Below, one piece after another: positions 46,541 to 55,068 of a stretch of 64,000 nucleotides of DNA. Each line of letters begins with the position of its first letter. Within the stretch, counting starts at the first letter, position 1. The notes beneath the pieces are model-generated. The model did not search any database and was not told where the DNA came from. It saw only the letters and a program-made list of their open reading frames with translations. The stretch lies in contig CAKOSP010000001.1 in assembly GCA_934102335.1 (NCBI GenBank), positions 186,001 to 250,000 on the forward strand, given 5' to 3'. Position numbers and translations under genes: made by a program. This stretch comes from an uncultured Bacilli bacterium. Its GTDB lineage: Bacteria; Bacillota_I; Bacilli_A; RF39; UBA660.

Positions 46541-48004
46541 ATGAATAATAAATTAAATGTTGAACCTAAAAAAAATAATTTATTTAAAGAAATTCTATTG
46601 ATACCTTTTCTAATTATCAAATATTTTTTTAGTGGAATTAAGTTTTTATTAATAGATTCAATTAAATCATTATTTAATAAATCACAACATCGAAAAATTA
46701 CCTCAAAAAAATTAAATAAATTGCAAAAGCAAAAAGAAAAATTGGAAATAGAATTAGAAAAAAATAATGTTCGTAGTAAAAAAGAAAAAATATACTTATT
46801 TGTCGCCAGTGACAAGGATGGAAAACTAATAAAAGATACAATGAGTAGTTTATCAAAAAGTGATATATATACATACTTAGTTGGTCTTGGATATACAGTA
46901 TATAGTATTAAAAACTCAATTTGGATAGACATGCTATATAAAGAAACATTTATTGGCAGCAACCAAATGTCAAATAAAAATCTTATATTCTTTTTAACAC
47001 AGCTTTCAACATATTTAAAAGCAGGGCTTACATTAAATGATGCCGTAAAAGTAATAAGCGAACAAATGCACATAAAAAAATCTCATGTTCGAGCTTTGAA
47101 ATCAGTTAGTTATGAGCTTACTCTTGGAGAAAATTTTTCAACTGCTTTGGCTAAACAAAAAGGAGTATTTCCAGCACTTTTAATTAACATGATCAAAGCT
47201 GCAGAGGCATCCGGAACCTTAGAAGAAACTTTAGAAGATATGTCTAAATATTATTTAGAAATTGATAACACTCACAAACAGATGATAAATGCCATAACGT
47301 ATCCAACAATTATCTTTGTATTTTCTATATTTGTCATAGCTTTTATAATGTTATATGTCGTTCCTCAATTCGAAAAAATTTATGCAAGCAGCGATGCTCC
47401 AATAACTGGAATAACGTTAATACTAATAAATATTAGTAATTTTATCAAAACTAACATCTTTTATATTTTATTAATAGTAGCTTTTATTGTAATAATTATT
47501 GTTCTTTTATACAAATATAACAAAAATGCTCGCAAAATAATTCAAACTTTTTTAATGCGATTACCAATTGTTAAAAATCTTATCATATATAATGAATTAA
47601 CTATTTTTGCCAGTACATTTTCATCACTTTTAAAAAATAACGTATATATTACAGATTCAATAGATTTATTAGGCCAAATAACCAACAATGAGATTTATAA
47701 AGATATATTTAGTGCTACTATTGCTAACATTGTAAAAGGAGATAAAATTTCTGATGCATTTAAAAACCACTGGGCAATACCAGATGTAGCGTATTACATG
47801 ATAGTTACTGGCGAAAATACGGGACAACTACAACAAATGATGGAAAAAATTGGAGAATATTACAGTACACAACATAAGTCACTTGTAAATAATTTTAAAA
47901 ACTTCATAGAGCCAATTTTAATAACAATTTTAGCAGTAGTTGTTGGACTAATTGTTATAGCTGTAATAGTTCCAATGTTTGACATATATGGAACAATAAA
48001 ATAA
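46541..48004 (+). CDS. type II secretion/type IV pilus inner-membrane protein (PilC/GspF/ComGB-like)
   Basis: 487 residues. Two GspF domains (about 150-265 and 345-470) carry the motifs LSTYLKAGLTLNDAV, AAEASGTLEETLEDMSKYY, ASTFSSLLKNNVYITDSIDLL and TGENTGQLQQMMEKIGEYY, with three membrane spans. It is the polytopic platform protein of pilus or competence pseudopilus machines. The N-terminal 140 residues are unusually long, with one hydrophobic stretch (about 17-38) and a basic coiled region. ATG follows AAAGGGTAG. The prepilin peptidase follows after 9 bases, but ATPase (PilB/ComGA) and pilin genes are not in the window. Confidence 0.85.
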   Translation: MNNKLNVEPKKNNLFKEILLIPFLIIKYFFSGIKFLLIDSIKSLFNKSQHRKITSKKLNKLQKQKEKLEIELEKNNVRSKKEKIYLFVASDKDGKLIKDTMSSLSKSDIYTYLVGLGYTVYSIKNSIWIDMLYKETFIGSNQMSNKNLIFFLTQLSTYLKAGLTLNDAVKVISEQMHIKKSHVRALKSVSYELTLGENFSTALAKQKGVFPALLINMIKAAEASGTLEETLEDMSKYYLEIDNTHKQMINAITYPTIIFVFSIFVIAFIMLYVVPQFEKIYASSDAPITGITLILINISNFIKTNIFYILLIVAFIVIIIVLLYKYNKNARKIIQTFLMRLPIVKNLIIYNELTIFASTFSSLLKNNVYITDSIDLLGQITNNEIYKDIFSATIANIVKGDKISDAFKNHWAIPDVAYYMIVTGENTGQLQQMMEKIGEYYSTQHKSLVNNFKNFIEPILITILAVVVGLIVIAVIVPMFDIYGTIK

Positions 48005-48013
48005 GAGGTATAT

Positions 48014-48769
48014 ATGGTATATTTATGGTTTATCTTAGGAACAATACTTGGTTCCTTTTATCTAGTTGTAGCAACAAGATTGCCACTAAAAGAGGATATA
48101 GTATTTTCTAGATCACATTGTGATAATTGCAAAGTTATTTTAAAATGGTATCAACTAATACCAATTTTTTCTTATGTATTTTCATTTGGAAAATGTCCTA
48201 AATGTAAAAAAAATATACCCATTATCAATTTATTAATAGAAATTATTACAGGATTATTATTTGCTATTATGTATTTAAGATACAATATAAGTTATGAGTT
48301 CTTTACAGGATTAATAATCAGTTCACTAGCCATAATTATATTTGTATCTGATTTTAAATATTTAATTATTTTGGACTCTCCTTTAATTATAAGTTCAATT
48401 TTAATAATAATTCTTAAATTTATATATTTTGGCTCTATAGCTGCTTCTAAAGCCTTTTTATCTGGTATTTTCCTATTTGTAGTTATGTATCTAATAGGGC
48501 TTTTAGGTAATAAATTGTTTAACAAGGAATCATTGGGTGGAGGCGACATAAAGCTTGCTTTTGTAATCGGACTTATTTTAGGTATAAGATTAGGATTAGT
48601 AAGTATAATATTAGCGACATTTTTAGCTTTGCCAGTCTCATTAACTGAAATTATGTCAACAAAAAATAACGAAGTTCCATTTGGCCCATTTTTAATTGGA
48701 TCATTATTCGTTATCTTTGTCTTTATGTCTAAATTTTCTAATTTATTAAATTTTTTATTTAGCCTCTAA
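48014..48769 (+). CDS. prepilin peptidase (PilD/ComC-like)
   Basis: 251 residues, membrane aspartyl peptidase that trims and can N-methylate type IV prepilins. The N-terminal zinc site C36-x2-C39...C61-x2-C64 is present. The two catalytic aspartates are Asp113 (FVSDFKYLII) and Asp178 (LGGGDIKLAF). About eight membrane spans. It directly follows the PilC-like gene. The stop codon overlaps the end of a small gene on the other strand. Confidence 0.9.
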   Translation: MVYLWFILGTILGSFYLVVATRLPLKEDIVFSRSHCDNCKVILKWYQLIPIFSYVFSFGKCPKCKKNIPIINLLIEIITGLLFAIMYLRYNISYEFFTGLIISSLAIIIFVSDFKYLIILDSPLIISSILIIILKFIYFGSIAASKAFLSGIFLFVVMYLIGLLGNKLFNKESLGGGDIKLAFVIGLILGIRLGLVSIILATFLALPVSLTEIMSTKNNEVPFGPFLIGSLFVIFVFMSKFSNLLNFLFSL

Positions 48770-48866
48770 CGTTTAAATAATATACTAAAATTGAAGCTAC
48801 AACACTTGCAATCATTAACATAGTCATTATCCATACAGCAATTTTTCTAACTTTTTTACTTCTCAT
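48759..48866 (-). CDS. 35-residue single-span membrane peptide
   Basis: ATG 48866 follows GGAAAGTGAT on the minus strand and opens MRSKKVRKIAVWIMTM, then a hydrophobic span (about 10-30) and a short tail. The basic start, VWIMTMLMI and total size resemble the tiny membrane proteins of the DUF4044 or Prli42 kind found in Bacillota, the latter tied to the stressosome. A promoter TTGCGA-17-TAAATT lies at 48922-48894. Its last residues overlap the prepilin peptidase gene. The family assignment is tentative. Confidence 0.6.
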   Translation of the reverse strand: MRSKKVRKIAVWIMTMLMIASVVASILVYYLNVRG

Positions 48867-48943
48867 GATTATCACTTTCCTTTTATACATAATAATTTAT
48901 CATATTTTTTCTAATATCGCAATAGATTTAATTAGGTGAAAAT

Positions 48944-49525
48944 ATGAACAGCATAAATCGTAGTAAAATTTATTACATTAGTATAATTGGAGTATCATTA
49001 TTATTTTTTATTGCGGGATATTTTTATTTTTATTCATGTAAACTTAGCAATAATACAAATATAATAAATATATTAAATGAATTTACTCAAAATTTATGTG
49101 ATTTTAGACCAAAAAATCTTCTTTTAGGTATTGGATTTTTATCAATAAGTACAATATGTTCTTTTATTTTCGTCGGTCCAATTATTTATATTATTTTTGG
49201 ATTTTATCAATTTTTTAGTTTTGGTTTTACCACAGGAGCAATAATTGCAACATTTAAATTTAGTTCATTTCCATTTGTACTTATATATAATATTCTTTAT
49301 TTGATTATTCCCTCATTAATAGCCTTTATACTAATTCTTTATTTACTAAAGATAATGAAATATTTTTTAAAAAAGATAATTTTAAAGAAAAATGAGATTT
49401 TAAGTACTAAATTTAATATTTATCTTAAAAGATCATTTGTACTTTATTTGATATACTGTTTTTATAATTTAATCATCTTTTTCTTAGGTGGTAAAATATT
49501 GAATTTAATTGCTTTTTTTAACTGA
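48944..49525 (+). CDS. multi-span membrane protein, weakly SpoIIM-like
   Basis: 193 residues with five or so membrane spans. The order (N-terminal span, external loop with two Cys, then NLLLGIGFLSIS...GFTTGAIIATF and long helices) recalls SpoIIM/DUF95 proteins, but the match is by topology only. It has no catalytic motif. The start follows TTAGGTGAAAAT, and mnmA is 26 bases downstream with its own promoter. Confidence 0.5.
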   Translation: MNSINRSKIYYISIIGVSLLFFIAGYFYFYSCKLSNNTNIINILNEFTQNLCDFRPKNLLLGIGFLSISTICSFIFVGPIIYIIFGFYQFFSFGFTTGAIIATFKFSSFPFVLIYNILYLIIPSLIAFILILYLLKIMKYFLKKIILKKNEILSTKFNIYLKRSFVLYLIYCFYNLIIFFLGGKILNLIAFFN

Positions 49526-49536
49526 TTTGATATAAT
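49509..49536 (+). promoter_or_regulatory. mnmA promoter
   Basis: TTGCTT (49509-49514), 16 bases, TATAAT (49531-49536) with TGA before it. The predicted start near 49543 gives a leader of only about 9 bases, with GTGAT at its very 5' end. Confidence 0.7.
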
Positions 49537-49551
49537 AAATTAGTGATTAAT

Positions 49552-50652
49552 ATGAAAAAAGTTGTAATTGGTATGAGTGGGGGAGTGGATTCTGCTGTAG
49601 CAGGATATCTTTTAAAAAAACAAGGCTACGAAGTAATAGCTCTTTTTATGCGAAATTGGGACAGCACTATCAATAATGAAGCAACAGCAGATTTCACCGA
49701 TATTTGTCCTCAAGAAAAAGATTATAATGATGCCTTAGAGGTTTGTAAAAAATTAGAAATACCTCTTCATAGAGTAGATTTTGTAAAAGAATATTGGGAT
49801 AATGTTTTCACATATTTTTTAAAAGAACTTCAAAATGGAAGAACTCCTAATCCAGACTTGTTGTGTAATAAATATATAAAATTTGATTGCTTTATAAAAG
49901 AGGCGAAAAAATTAGGCGCTGATTATATTGCAACTGGCCATTATGCTAGACTAGATAATAATAGACTATTAAGAGCAAAAGATTTGAATAAAGATCAAAC
50001 TTATTTTTTAGCAGATTTAAAAGAAAGCCAACTACAAAATGTATTATTTCCAGTAGGGGACTATACTAAGGAAGAAATAAGAAAAATAGCCCTAAAAAAC
50101 AATATTCCAGTAGCTCAGAAGAAAGATTCTACAGGTATTTGTTTCATCGGTGAAAGAAACTATCAAAAATTTATTTCTAATTATTTAAAACCAAATCCTG
50201 GAAATATTATTAATGTTGAAACAAACGAGATCATTGGAACCCACACTGGCCTTATGAATTACACAATAGGTCAAAGAAGAAATGTTGGTTTAAGTGGTGA
50301 TGAAAAAAGGCATTATATATGCGGTAAAAATGTTAAAACAAATACTTTATATGTTGCTTTTGGTGATGATTCTAAATATTTATACTCAGATTCTTGTACA
50401 ATAATCAATGCTAATTTTATTAATGGAGTAAAGCCAATTAATTGCACAGCAAAATTCCGTTACAGAGGTGAAGATTATAAGGTATCTGTTGAATATCATG
50501 ATGATCAAATTATCGTTAATTATCCCGAAGGAGTTAAAAGTGTAACTCCTGGACAAGCTTGTGTTTTTTATGATAAAGACACATGTTTAGGATGTGGATT
50601 TATTGATAAAGTTTATAAAAATGGTAAGGAACTTTGGTACTTATGTTCTTGA
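49552..50652 (+). CDS. mnmA: tRNA-specific 2-thiouridylase MnmA
   Basis: 366 residues. Adds sulfur to U34 of Lys, Glu and Gln tRNAs. The PP-loop GMSGGVDSAV, the catalytic Cys in NPDLLCNKYIKF and the second Cys in DSTGICFIGERNY are intact. The C-terminal beta-barrel (TPGQACVFYD) is present. The ATG at 49552 agrees with the family; GTG 49543 is at the predicted transcript start and unlikely. Its stop TGA lies inside the next promoter's -35 box. Confidence 0.95.
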   Translation: MKKVVIGMSGGVDSAVAGYLLKKQGYEVIALFMRNWDSTINNEATADFTDICPQEKDYNDALEVCKKLEIPLHRVDFVKEYWDNVFTYFLKELQNGRTPNPDLLCNKYIKFDCFIKEAKKLGADYIATGHYARLDNNRLLRAKDLNKDQTYFLADLKESQLQNVLFPVGDYTKEEIRKIALKNNIPVAQKKDSTGICFIGERNYQKFISNYLKPNPGNIINVETNEIIGTHTGLMNYTIGQRRNVGLSGDEKRHYICGKNVKTNTLYVAFGDDSKYLYSDSCTIINANFINGVKPINCTAKFRYRGEDYKVSVEYHDDQIIVNYPEGVKSVTPGQACVFYDKDTCLGCGFIDKVYKNGKELWYLCS

Positions 50653-50678
50653 CAATAAAGTGTTAAGTTTTGTATAAT
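50649..50678 (+). promoter_or_regulatory. promoter overlapping the mnmA stop codon
   Basis: TTGACA (50649-50654), 18 bases, TATAAT (50673-50678). Both hexamers are consensus. The mnmA stop (50650-50652) is part of TTGACA. Confidence 0.8.
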
Positions 50679-50712
50679 AAATGTGAAATAAAATTAGAAA
50701 GTTAGTGATGAT

Positions 50713-51486
50713 ATGGAGTTATTAAATGATTTATTACAAGAGTTAGGAATATCTAAGGTTAAATTAGCAAAATACCTAAATGTTTCACGTCAAATGGTTT
50801 ATAATTATTTAATGCTTGATAGTTTAGATAAATGGCCAAAAGAAAAGAAAATTCTTTTGTATCAATTACTTGATATAAATGATGGTTCAGAGGAGACATT
50901 AAAAAATATTAAAGTAACTACAGAATATTTAATGGAAGTAGAAAATAGATTAAATACTGCAATTAAAAATGCCAATGATAATGACAATTATTTAGATTTA
51001 AAAGGCCTAGATAAAGAATCTAAAAATTTGTTAAATGATATTACTTACTTACTTAAGGATAAATTAGGTGACGATAAATCTAAAGAAAATTTATATGAAG
51101 TAAGATATATTTATTATTTATTGCAATCTATAGATAATGTTCCAGAAATTAAATATATTTTAGCATATATGGCTAAAAATAACTGCTTTATAAAACCTGA
51201 TGAATTTGCATTTAACGAAGAAAAACAGTTTATTTTTGAAGGAATTTTATATTCTGCTTTAAGTTTATATAATAATGGTGGAGCTTCTAAAAGCAAATTA
51301 GCCGAAAGAAGAAAATGTTTCGTTCATGATATAGAGCAGAAAAAAGAGGATATCCTAACTAGAACACAACAACTTACAACTTTAACAGTTCAAGCTTTAA
51401 AAGAACTTGGGTATGATTCATATAATGAGGGAAACTCACAAGAATTTTTAGAAAAATTAGCAGAAATTGAATCAAGAAAGGTATAA
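50713..51486 (+). CDS. HTH-domain protein, probable transcription regulator
   Basis: 257 residues. The N-terminal 45 residues form an XRE-like helix-turn-helix (LQELGISKVKLAKYLNVSRQMVYNYLM). The remaining 200 are helical, charged and without a known family; LSLYNNGGASKSKLAERRKCFVHDIEQ near 187-213 is a notable conserved-looking stretch. No membrane span. It has a consensus promoter and terminator and is a single gene. Whether it acts as regulator or nucleoid protein cannot be said. Confidence 0.7.
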   Translation: MELLNDLLQELGISKVKLAKYLNVSRQMVYNYLMLDSLDKWPKEKKILLYQLLDINDGSEETLKNIKVTTEYLMEVENRLNTAIKNANDNDNYLDLKGLDKESKNLLNDITYLLKDKLGDDKSKENLYEVRYIYYLLQSIDNVPEIKYILAYMAKNNCFIKPDEFAFNEEKQFIFEGILYSALSLYNNGGASKSKLAERRKCFVHDIEQKKEDILTRTQQLTTLTVQALKELGYDSYNEGNSQEFLEKLAEIESRKV

Positions 51487-51516
51487 AAAACTAGAAACAA
51501 TTCTAGTTTTTTCTTT
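51485..51516 (+). terminator. terminator of the HTH gene
   Basis: AAAACTAGAA-ACAA-TTCTAGTTTT (51487-51510) followed by TTCTTT. Confidence 0.85.
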
Positions 51517-51576
51517 AATTCTTATTTTCTTAGGCATAAAGTAGGGGAAAAGCATAAAAAGATAGGGAAGAATAAA

Positions 51577-51966
51577 ATGATAATTGAAAGAAATATTAAG
51601 ATCAATAAAATAAATTACTTATTAGGCATCGAAATTAATTATAAAGACAATGGCTCTTTATGTAAAAAAGACGGAAGTTATTTTGATTTAGGTGATCTAA
51701 GTTTTATGATAGAATACGTAGAAAAAAACTACAATAAAAGTGTATTATATGATAAAAACATAACCTTCATGAATAATATAATATATTTATATAATCAATT
51801 CCCCTTCCTCAATTATATTAAAGAAGTAACTTACACAAAAGAAAATAAAATTAGCGAAATAATATATATTTCAAAACAAGAAATATTAAATTATATTAAG
51901 AAAAACAATATTAAATTAGATAAATTTAATGAAAATACATGTATATGTCCTTTATTATATAAATAA
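51577..51966 (+). CDS. small protein of unknown function
   Basis: 129 residues, rich in Asn, Ile, Lys and Tyr. Repeated short beta-like stretches (NYLLGIEINYKDNG, FDLGDLSFMIEYVEK) are followed by a helical end with three Cys (CIC, and one earlier). No signal peptide, span or family recognised. The ATG is well placed after ATAGGGAAG. It is the last plus-strand gene before the minus-strand accessory block and is followed by an extremely AT-rich stretch. Confidence 0.6.
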   Translation: MIIERNIKINKINYLLGIEINYKDNGSLCKKDGSYFDLGDLSFMIEYVEKNYNKSVLYDKNITFMNNIIYLYNQFPFLNYIKEVTYTKENKISEIIYISKQEILNYIKKNNIKLDKFNENTCICPLLYK

Positions 51967-52173
51967 ATATAATATATACCTTATTATATTATATATATAA
52001 GGTTATATAAAACCAATACAATACATTCCAAATTTAAAATTATATTTTAATTAACACCCAAAAATTTTTATTTGATTAATATTTAAAATGTTAAACTTAA
52101 TATTTTTAAATAAATAAAAAACAAAATAAGAATTTAAAAAACTTAGCAAATTTGCTTACATTTTATAATCAAT
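51967..52173 (+). other. very AT-rich intergenic region with hairpins
   Basis: The region is almost free of G and C. TATATACCTTAT and ATAAGGTTATATA (51973-52010) make a long A/T stem that may end the upstream transcript. AGCAAATTTGCT (52145-52156) is a perfect palindrome near the Rep gene. I see no gene or DnaA boxes. Confidence 0.5.
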
Positions 52174-52794
52174 TTAACTATAAATAATATATATTATGTT
52201 AACTTTATTCCCGGAAGAAAAACTTATATACTTTGTGATCGTATTATAATATCTTTTAAATACTCTTTCAAAGCCATTTGAACAAACATATTTAGTTAAT
52301 TCAACTTCTAATTGAATATAACTCAATTCATCTTTATAAGTATCAATAAATGTATAAATATTATCTAACATATCTTCGTCGCTCATTAAGTCATCAAATG
52401 ATCTAAAAAAAGTAGATCTAAAAGATTTTGATGCAATAACCTGATCAAGATTATATTGAAACTTTTCTTCATTGTCAGCGTGTATTAAATATCTACATGA
52501 ACCACGTAGACTTTTAACTCTTTGAATAAATCTTTTATCTATTTCTAATCTTTTAGCTAAAGATGATTCACTTCTAGGATTATCTAAAGCTAAAATTAAA
52601 TGAACGTGTTCCTTTTTTTCTTTTTCTTCTGGAATATGTTTAATATAAGCATAATTTTTAAAAGAACCTTTTATATCTTGTAAAATATCAGCATAACTCC
52701 CCCACTCCGGATATAAAAGAATCATAAAATGGCGATATCTTTTTTCTTCAATTTCTTCACTACTAGTATTATCTTTTTTACTAAACATTGGCAT
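52174..52794 (-). CDS. plasmid-type rolling-circle replication protein (Rep_2-like)
   Basis: 206 residues. HVHLILALDN (63-72) supplies the H-x-H of HUH endonucleases. ILLYPEWGSYADIL before it, and RGSCRYLIHADNEEKFQYNLDQV (98-119) after it, match the Rep_2 (pMV158 RepB-like) pattern RYLxH...Y, with Tyr114 as candidate nicking residue. It would nick a double-strand origin to start rolling-circle replication. ATG follows GGAGG by 8 bases. The last codons are encoded in a 25-bp sequence repeated at 60062-60086. A Rep in a chromosome points to an integrated plasmid or an integrative element. Confidence 0.78.
   Translation of the reverse strand: MPMFSKKDNTSSEEIEEKRYRHFMILLYPEWGSYADILQDIKGSFKNYAYIKHIPEEKEKKEHVHLILALDNPRSESSLAKRLEIDKRFIQRVKSLRGSCRYLIHADNEEKFQYNLDQVIASKSFRSTFFRSFDDLMSDEDMLDNIYTFIDTYKDELSYIQLEVELTKYVCSNGFERVFKRYYNTITKYISFSSGNKVNIIYIIYS
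52192..52216 (+). repeat. left copy of the 25-bp direct repeat
   Basis: Located in the 3' coding end of the Rep gene. Contains GTTAAC. Confidence 0.6.
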
Positions 52795-52828
52795 ATAAAT
52801 AACCTCCTAAATATCCATAAAACGTTAA

Positions 52829-52878
52829 TACGAACAAATTGTTCGTAAAAATACTGGTTTTGCCCTAAAATACAGGGC
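52829..52878 (-). promoter_or_regulatory. rep control region: palindrome and hairpin
   Basis: TACGAACAA-A-TTGTTCGTA (52829-52847) is a perfect 19-bp palindrome 35 bases before the rep start. GCCCT...AGGGC (52862-52878) forms a GC-rich hairpin next to it. Operator plus attenuator-like stem is what copy-number control looks like in rolling-circle plasmids, but no regulator is proven. The rest of the 227-base gap holds TTATAGT repeated (near 52913 and 52930) and GTGTCGCTACA, a possible origin region. Confidence 0.45.
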
Positions 52879-53021
52879 TTAAAGACTTTGCACAAAAAAC
52901 ACAAATTACATTATAGTCCTAGCTCAACTTATAGTGTCGCTACAGTCTCAAAAGTATTGTAAAGATTAGCAATTTTTTTATTTCTCTTGTAAATATATAA
53001 AAAAGTATAATCTACTCCCCA

Positions 53022-54287
53022 CTATAATATTACATATATTGTAATTATCGCTACTAATATTTGTATAAAATAATTTTGAATACCATATTTAAAATAGTCT
53101 ATAATATTCCAAGTTAGTGATTTAACATTGTCACTATCCTTTAAAGAAGTCATATTAATTTCTTTTGATAATATAAATCCAGCAGTTGCTGACCACATAA
53201 ATAAAGAACTTCCAGCACATATTGAGGCGGCATAAGCTATAGCAACCCAATTAGATTGAGATGTAAATGTAGTTGAACATAAATTAATTATAACTGGCAT
53301 CATAGCACTAGCGGCAGGTCCTGCTCCAAATAGGCCAGAAACAATAGATGTGATAAACATTATAACAATAAGTAAATATTTAGGATTTGTTATATTATTT
53401 TGTAAATATAAAGCAATTTCATTTAATATACCTGTATTTGAAATAATACCAGCTAAAAATAGGAATGAACTTATTGTTAAAACAGGCTTAAAATTAATTT
53501 CTTGAACAATATTTACATTTTTAATTTTACAATAAAGCATTGCTATAACATATCCCAAGACTGCTATTATTTCTGATGGTATCATTTCTTGAGGAACAAA
53601 ACTCCAACCTAAAAACATAAATAAAAATATAATCAATAATCCAATTAATACATCTTTTCTTACTACTAAATTTTTATAACGACTCTTTAACAAATCTATT
53701 GATAACTTTTTCTGTGCTTCTTCTTTTTTTTCATCTTTAATTTTAAAACTCCACCAAATTATTAATAAAATTGAAGTTATCAAGAAAAGAGGAAATGCTC
53801 TAATTAAATATCCCAAAAAAGATGTTATTCCGCTATTCATAATAACTATAGCTGGGAAATCTCCTATTGGAGATGATGCACCACCTGTATTTGATAATGC
53901 TAATATTGTTGCAAAAAATAAATTTAAATATCTCTTATTCGTTCCTATTGTTTTTAATAAAACAAATATAATTGGTAGAATCATCATTACAGCTGTTATA
54001 TTATTTAAAAAAGCTGAAATAAAAAACATTAATAAACCAAATAATACCAAAATAAGTTTTTTATTTCCCTTAGACAAAATTGCTAGTTTTATAGACAACA
54101 TTTCCATTATCCCTGTACTTGATATTAAATTAGTAAATAATTCCATTACAATTAATATAATTAATACATTGTATTGATAATTACTCATGACATCTTTTAT
54201 TGATACCTTTGTAAATAAAGCAATTAAAGCACCGAATACATAAATCAAAGTTATGAGCAAAAAACTTCCTATATTATTTTTTTTCAT
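53022..54287 (-). CDS. ArsB/NhaD-like ion transporter superfamily permease
   Basis: 421 residues with about eleven membrane spans. Two inverted-repeat signature regions are visible: SAFLNNITAVMMILPIIFVLL with SNTGGASSPIGDFPAIVI, and VSGLFGAGPAASAMMPVI with AGSSLFMWSATAGFIL. This is the ion transporter superfamily that contains arsenite, Na+/H+ (NhaD) and dicarboxylate carriers; the substrate is unknown. I use the ATG at 54287, 7 bases after GAGGGGG; a longer frame to 54332 lacks a site. It is the last gene of the small-protein operon. Confidence 0.8.
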   Translation of the reverse strand: MKKNNIGSFLLITLIYVFGALIALFTKVSIKDVMSNYQYNVLIILIVMELFTNLISSTGIMEMLSIKLAILSKGNKKLILVLFGLLMFFISAFLNNITAVMMILPIIFVLLKTIGTNKRYLNLFFATILALSNTGGASSPIGDFPAIVIMNSGITSFLGYLIRAFPLFLITSILLIIWWSFKIKDEKKEEAQKKLSIDLLKSRYKNLVVRKDVLIGLLIIFLFMFLGWSFVPQEMIPSEIIAVLGYVIAMLYCKIKNVNIVQEINFKPVLTISSFLFLAGIISNTGILNEIALYLQNNITNPKYLLIVIMFITSIVSGLFGAGPAASAMMPVIINLCSTTFTSQSNWVAIAYAASICAGSSLFMWSATAGFILSKEINMTSLKDSDNVKSLTWNIIDYFKYGIQNYFIQILVAIITIYVIL

Positions 54288-54300
54288 TAAAATTCCCCCT

Positions 54301-54879
54301 CTAAAATATTTTTGTAAAATATTTTTCTCCATTTATTGAAATCCAATTTTTAGGTCTTTCAGAAATACTTTCATCTAAACAAGAAACAAATATTTTTTCA
54401 CCTAAAAATTCTTTATATATTTCTAATGTTCTATAACTTTTTTTATTTAATAAACACTTATTGCCATTTTTATATCCAAACGAAATAATAACTGAATTTT
54501 TGGGTTTAATTAAAGTAGGATACTCTAATTCATTAATATATTTAATAATATTTTGATCAGGAGAATTTTTAACTATAATTTCCTTTTGTTCTTGACTTAA
54601 ATTACTAGATAACACTACAATAATATTATCAAAATACTCTTTATATTTTAATATTTCTTCTAAAATTGCTATTTCATTAGACAAAAACACTATATTTCTT
54701 TTTTGTAAGTTTAATATTTTAATTACAACTTCATTAACTGAACGTAATGAAGTTGCATCAGATGAAACCGGTACAAACCTTGAAATATCATACATTAAAT
54801 CACCGTTTTCGATATATTTATTTAATTGAGTAGTTGTTTCAAATATACCAATTTCATCTATTGTATCTATTAAATTCAT
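54301..54879 (-). CDS. unknown protein of the accessory operon
   Basis: 192 residues, soluble. Strands and helices alternate (RNIVFLSNEIAILEEILKYKEYFDNIIVVLSS), as in a Rossmann-like alpha/beta fold, with two Cys near the end (NKCLLNKK, VSCLDES). No motif for nucleotide or metal binding is obvious and no family is recognised. It starts 2 bases after the stop of the 60-residue gene and ends just before the transporter start, so all are one operon. Its ribosome site is weak, consistent with coupled translation. Confidence 0.6.
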   Translation of the reverse strand: MNLIDTIDEIGIFETTTQLNKYIENGDLMYDISRFVPVSSDATSLRSVNEVVIKILNLQKRNIVFLSNEIAILEEILKYKEYFDNIIVVLSSNLSQEQKEIIVKNSPDQNIIKYINELEYPTLIKPKNSVIISFGYKNGNKCLLNKKSYRTLEIYKEFLGEKIFVSCLDESISERPKNWISINGEKYFTKIF

Positions 54880-54881
54880 AT

Positions 54882-55064
54882 CTAATTAAATTTCTCTATC
54901 TTATTAAATACTTTTTGTAATAAACTTACTAAAATAGAAATTTCATAAGGAGCATTTTCAATTATATCTATTATTTCGCATAACTCTAAATCAAATTTTT
55001 CGGATAATAATTTAAAATCTTTTTCATCGAGTGTTGGTGATGAAAATCTTATACCTAAATCCAT
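54882..55064 (-). CDS. 60-residue protein, C-terminal motif shared with its neighbour
   Basis: Start at ATG 55064, placed 9 bases after GGAG; the longer frame from 55088 would overlap the previous gene with no site. MDLGIRFSSPTLDEKDFKLL leads into CEIIDIIENAPYEISILVSLLQKVFNKIEKF. This parallels the end of the upstream protein (EAVIKALKESPVEIQIIAKI...YKKIDEI), with P-x-EI and a KI(D/E) end conserved. The two are probably diverged paralogues. Function unknown. Confidence 0.55.
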   Translation of the reverse strand: MDLGIRFSSPTLDEKDFKLLSEKFDLELCEIIDIIENAPYEISILVSLLQKVFNKIEKFN

Positions 55065-55068
55065 AGAA

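Noticed and set aside
46513..47073. 186-residue reading frame on the minus strand
   Set aside because: Antisense shadow of the PilC-like gene; Phe/Ser/Leu-rich reading of an A-rich coding strand.
51967..52173. Chromosomal replication origin
   Set aside because: Very AT-rich, but no DnaA-box cluster and no dnaA/dnaN nearby.
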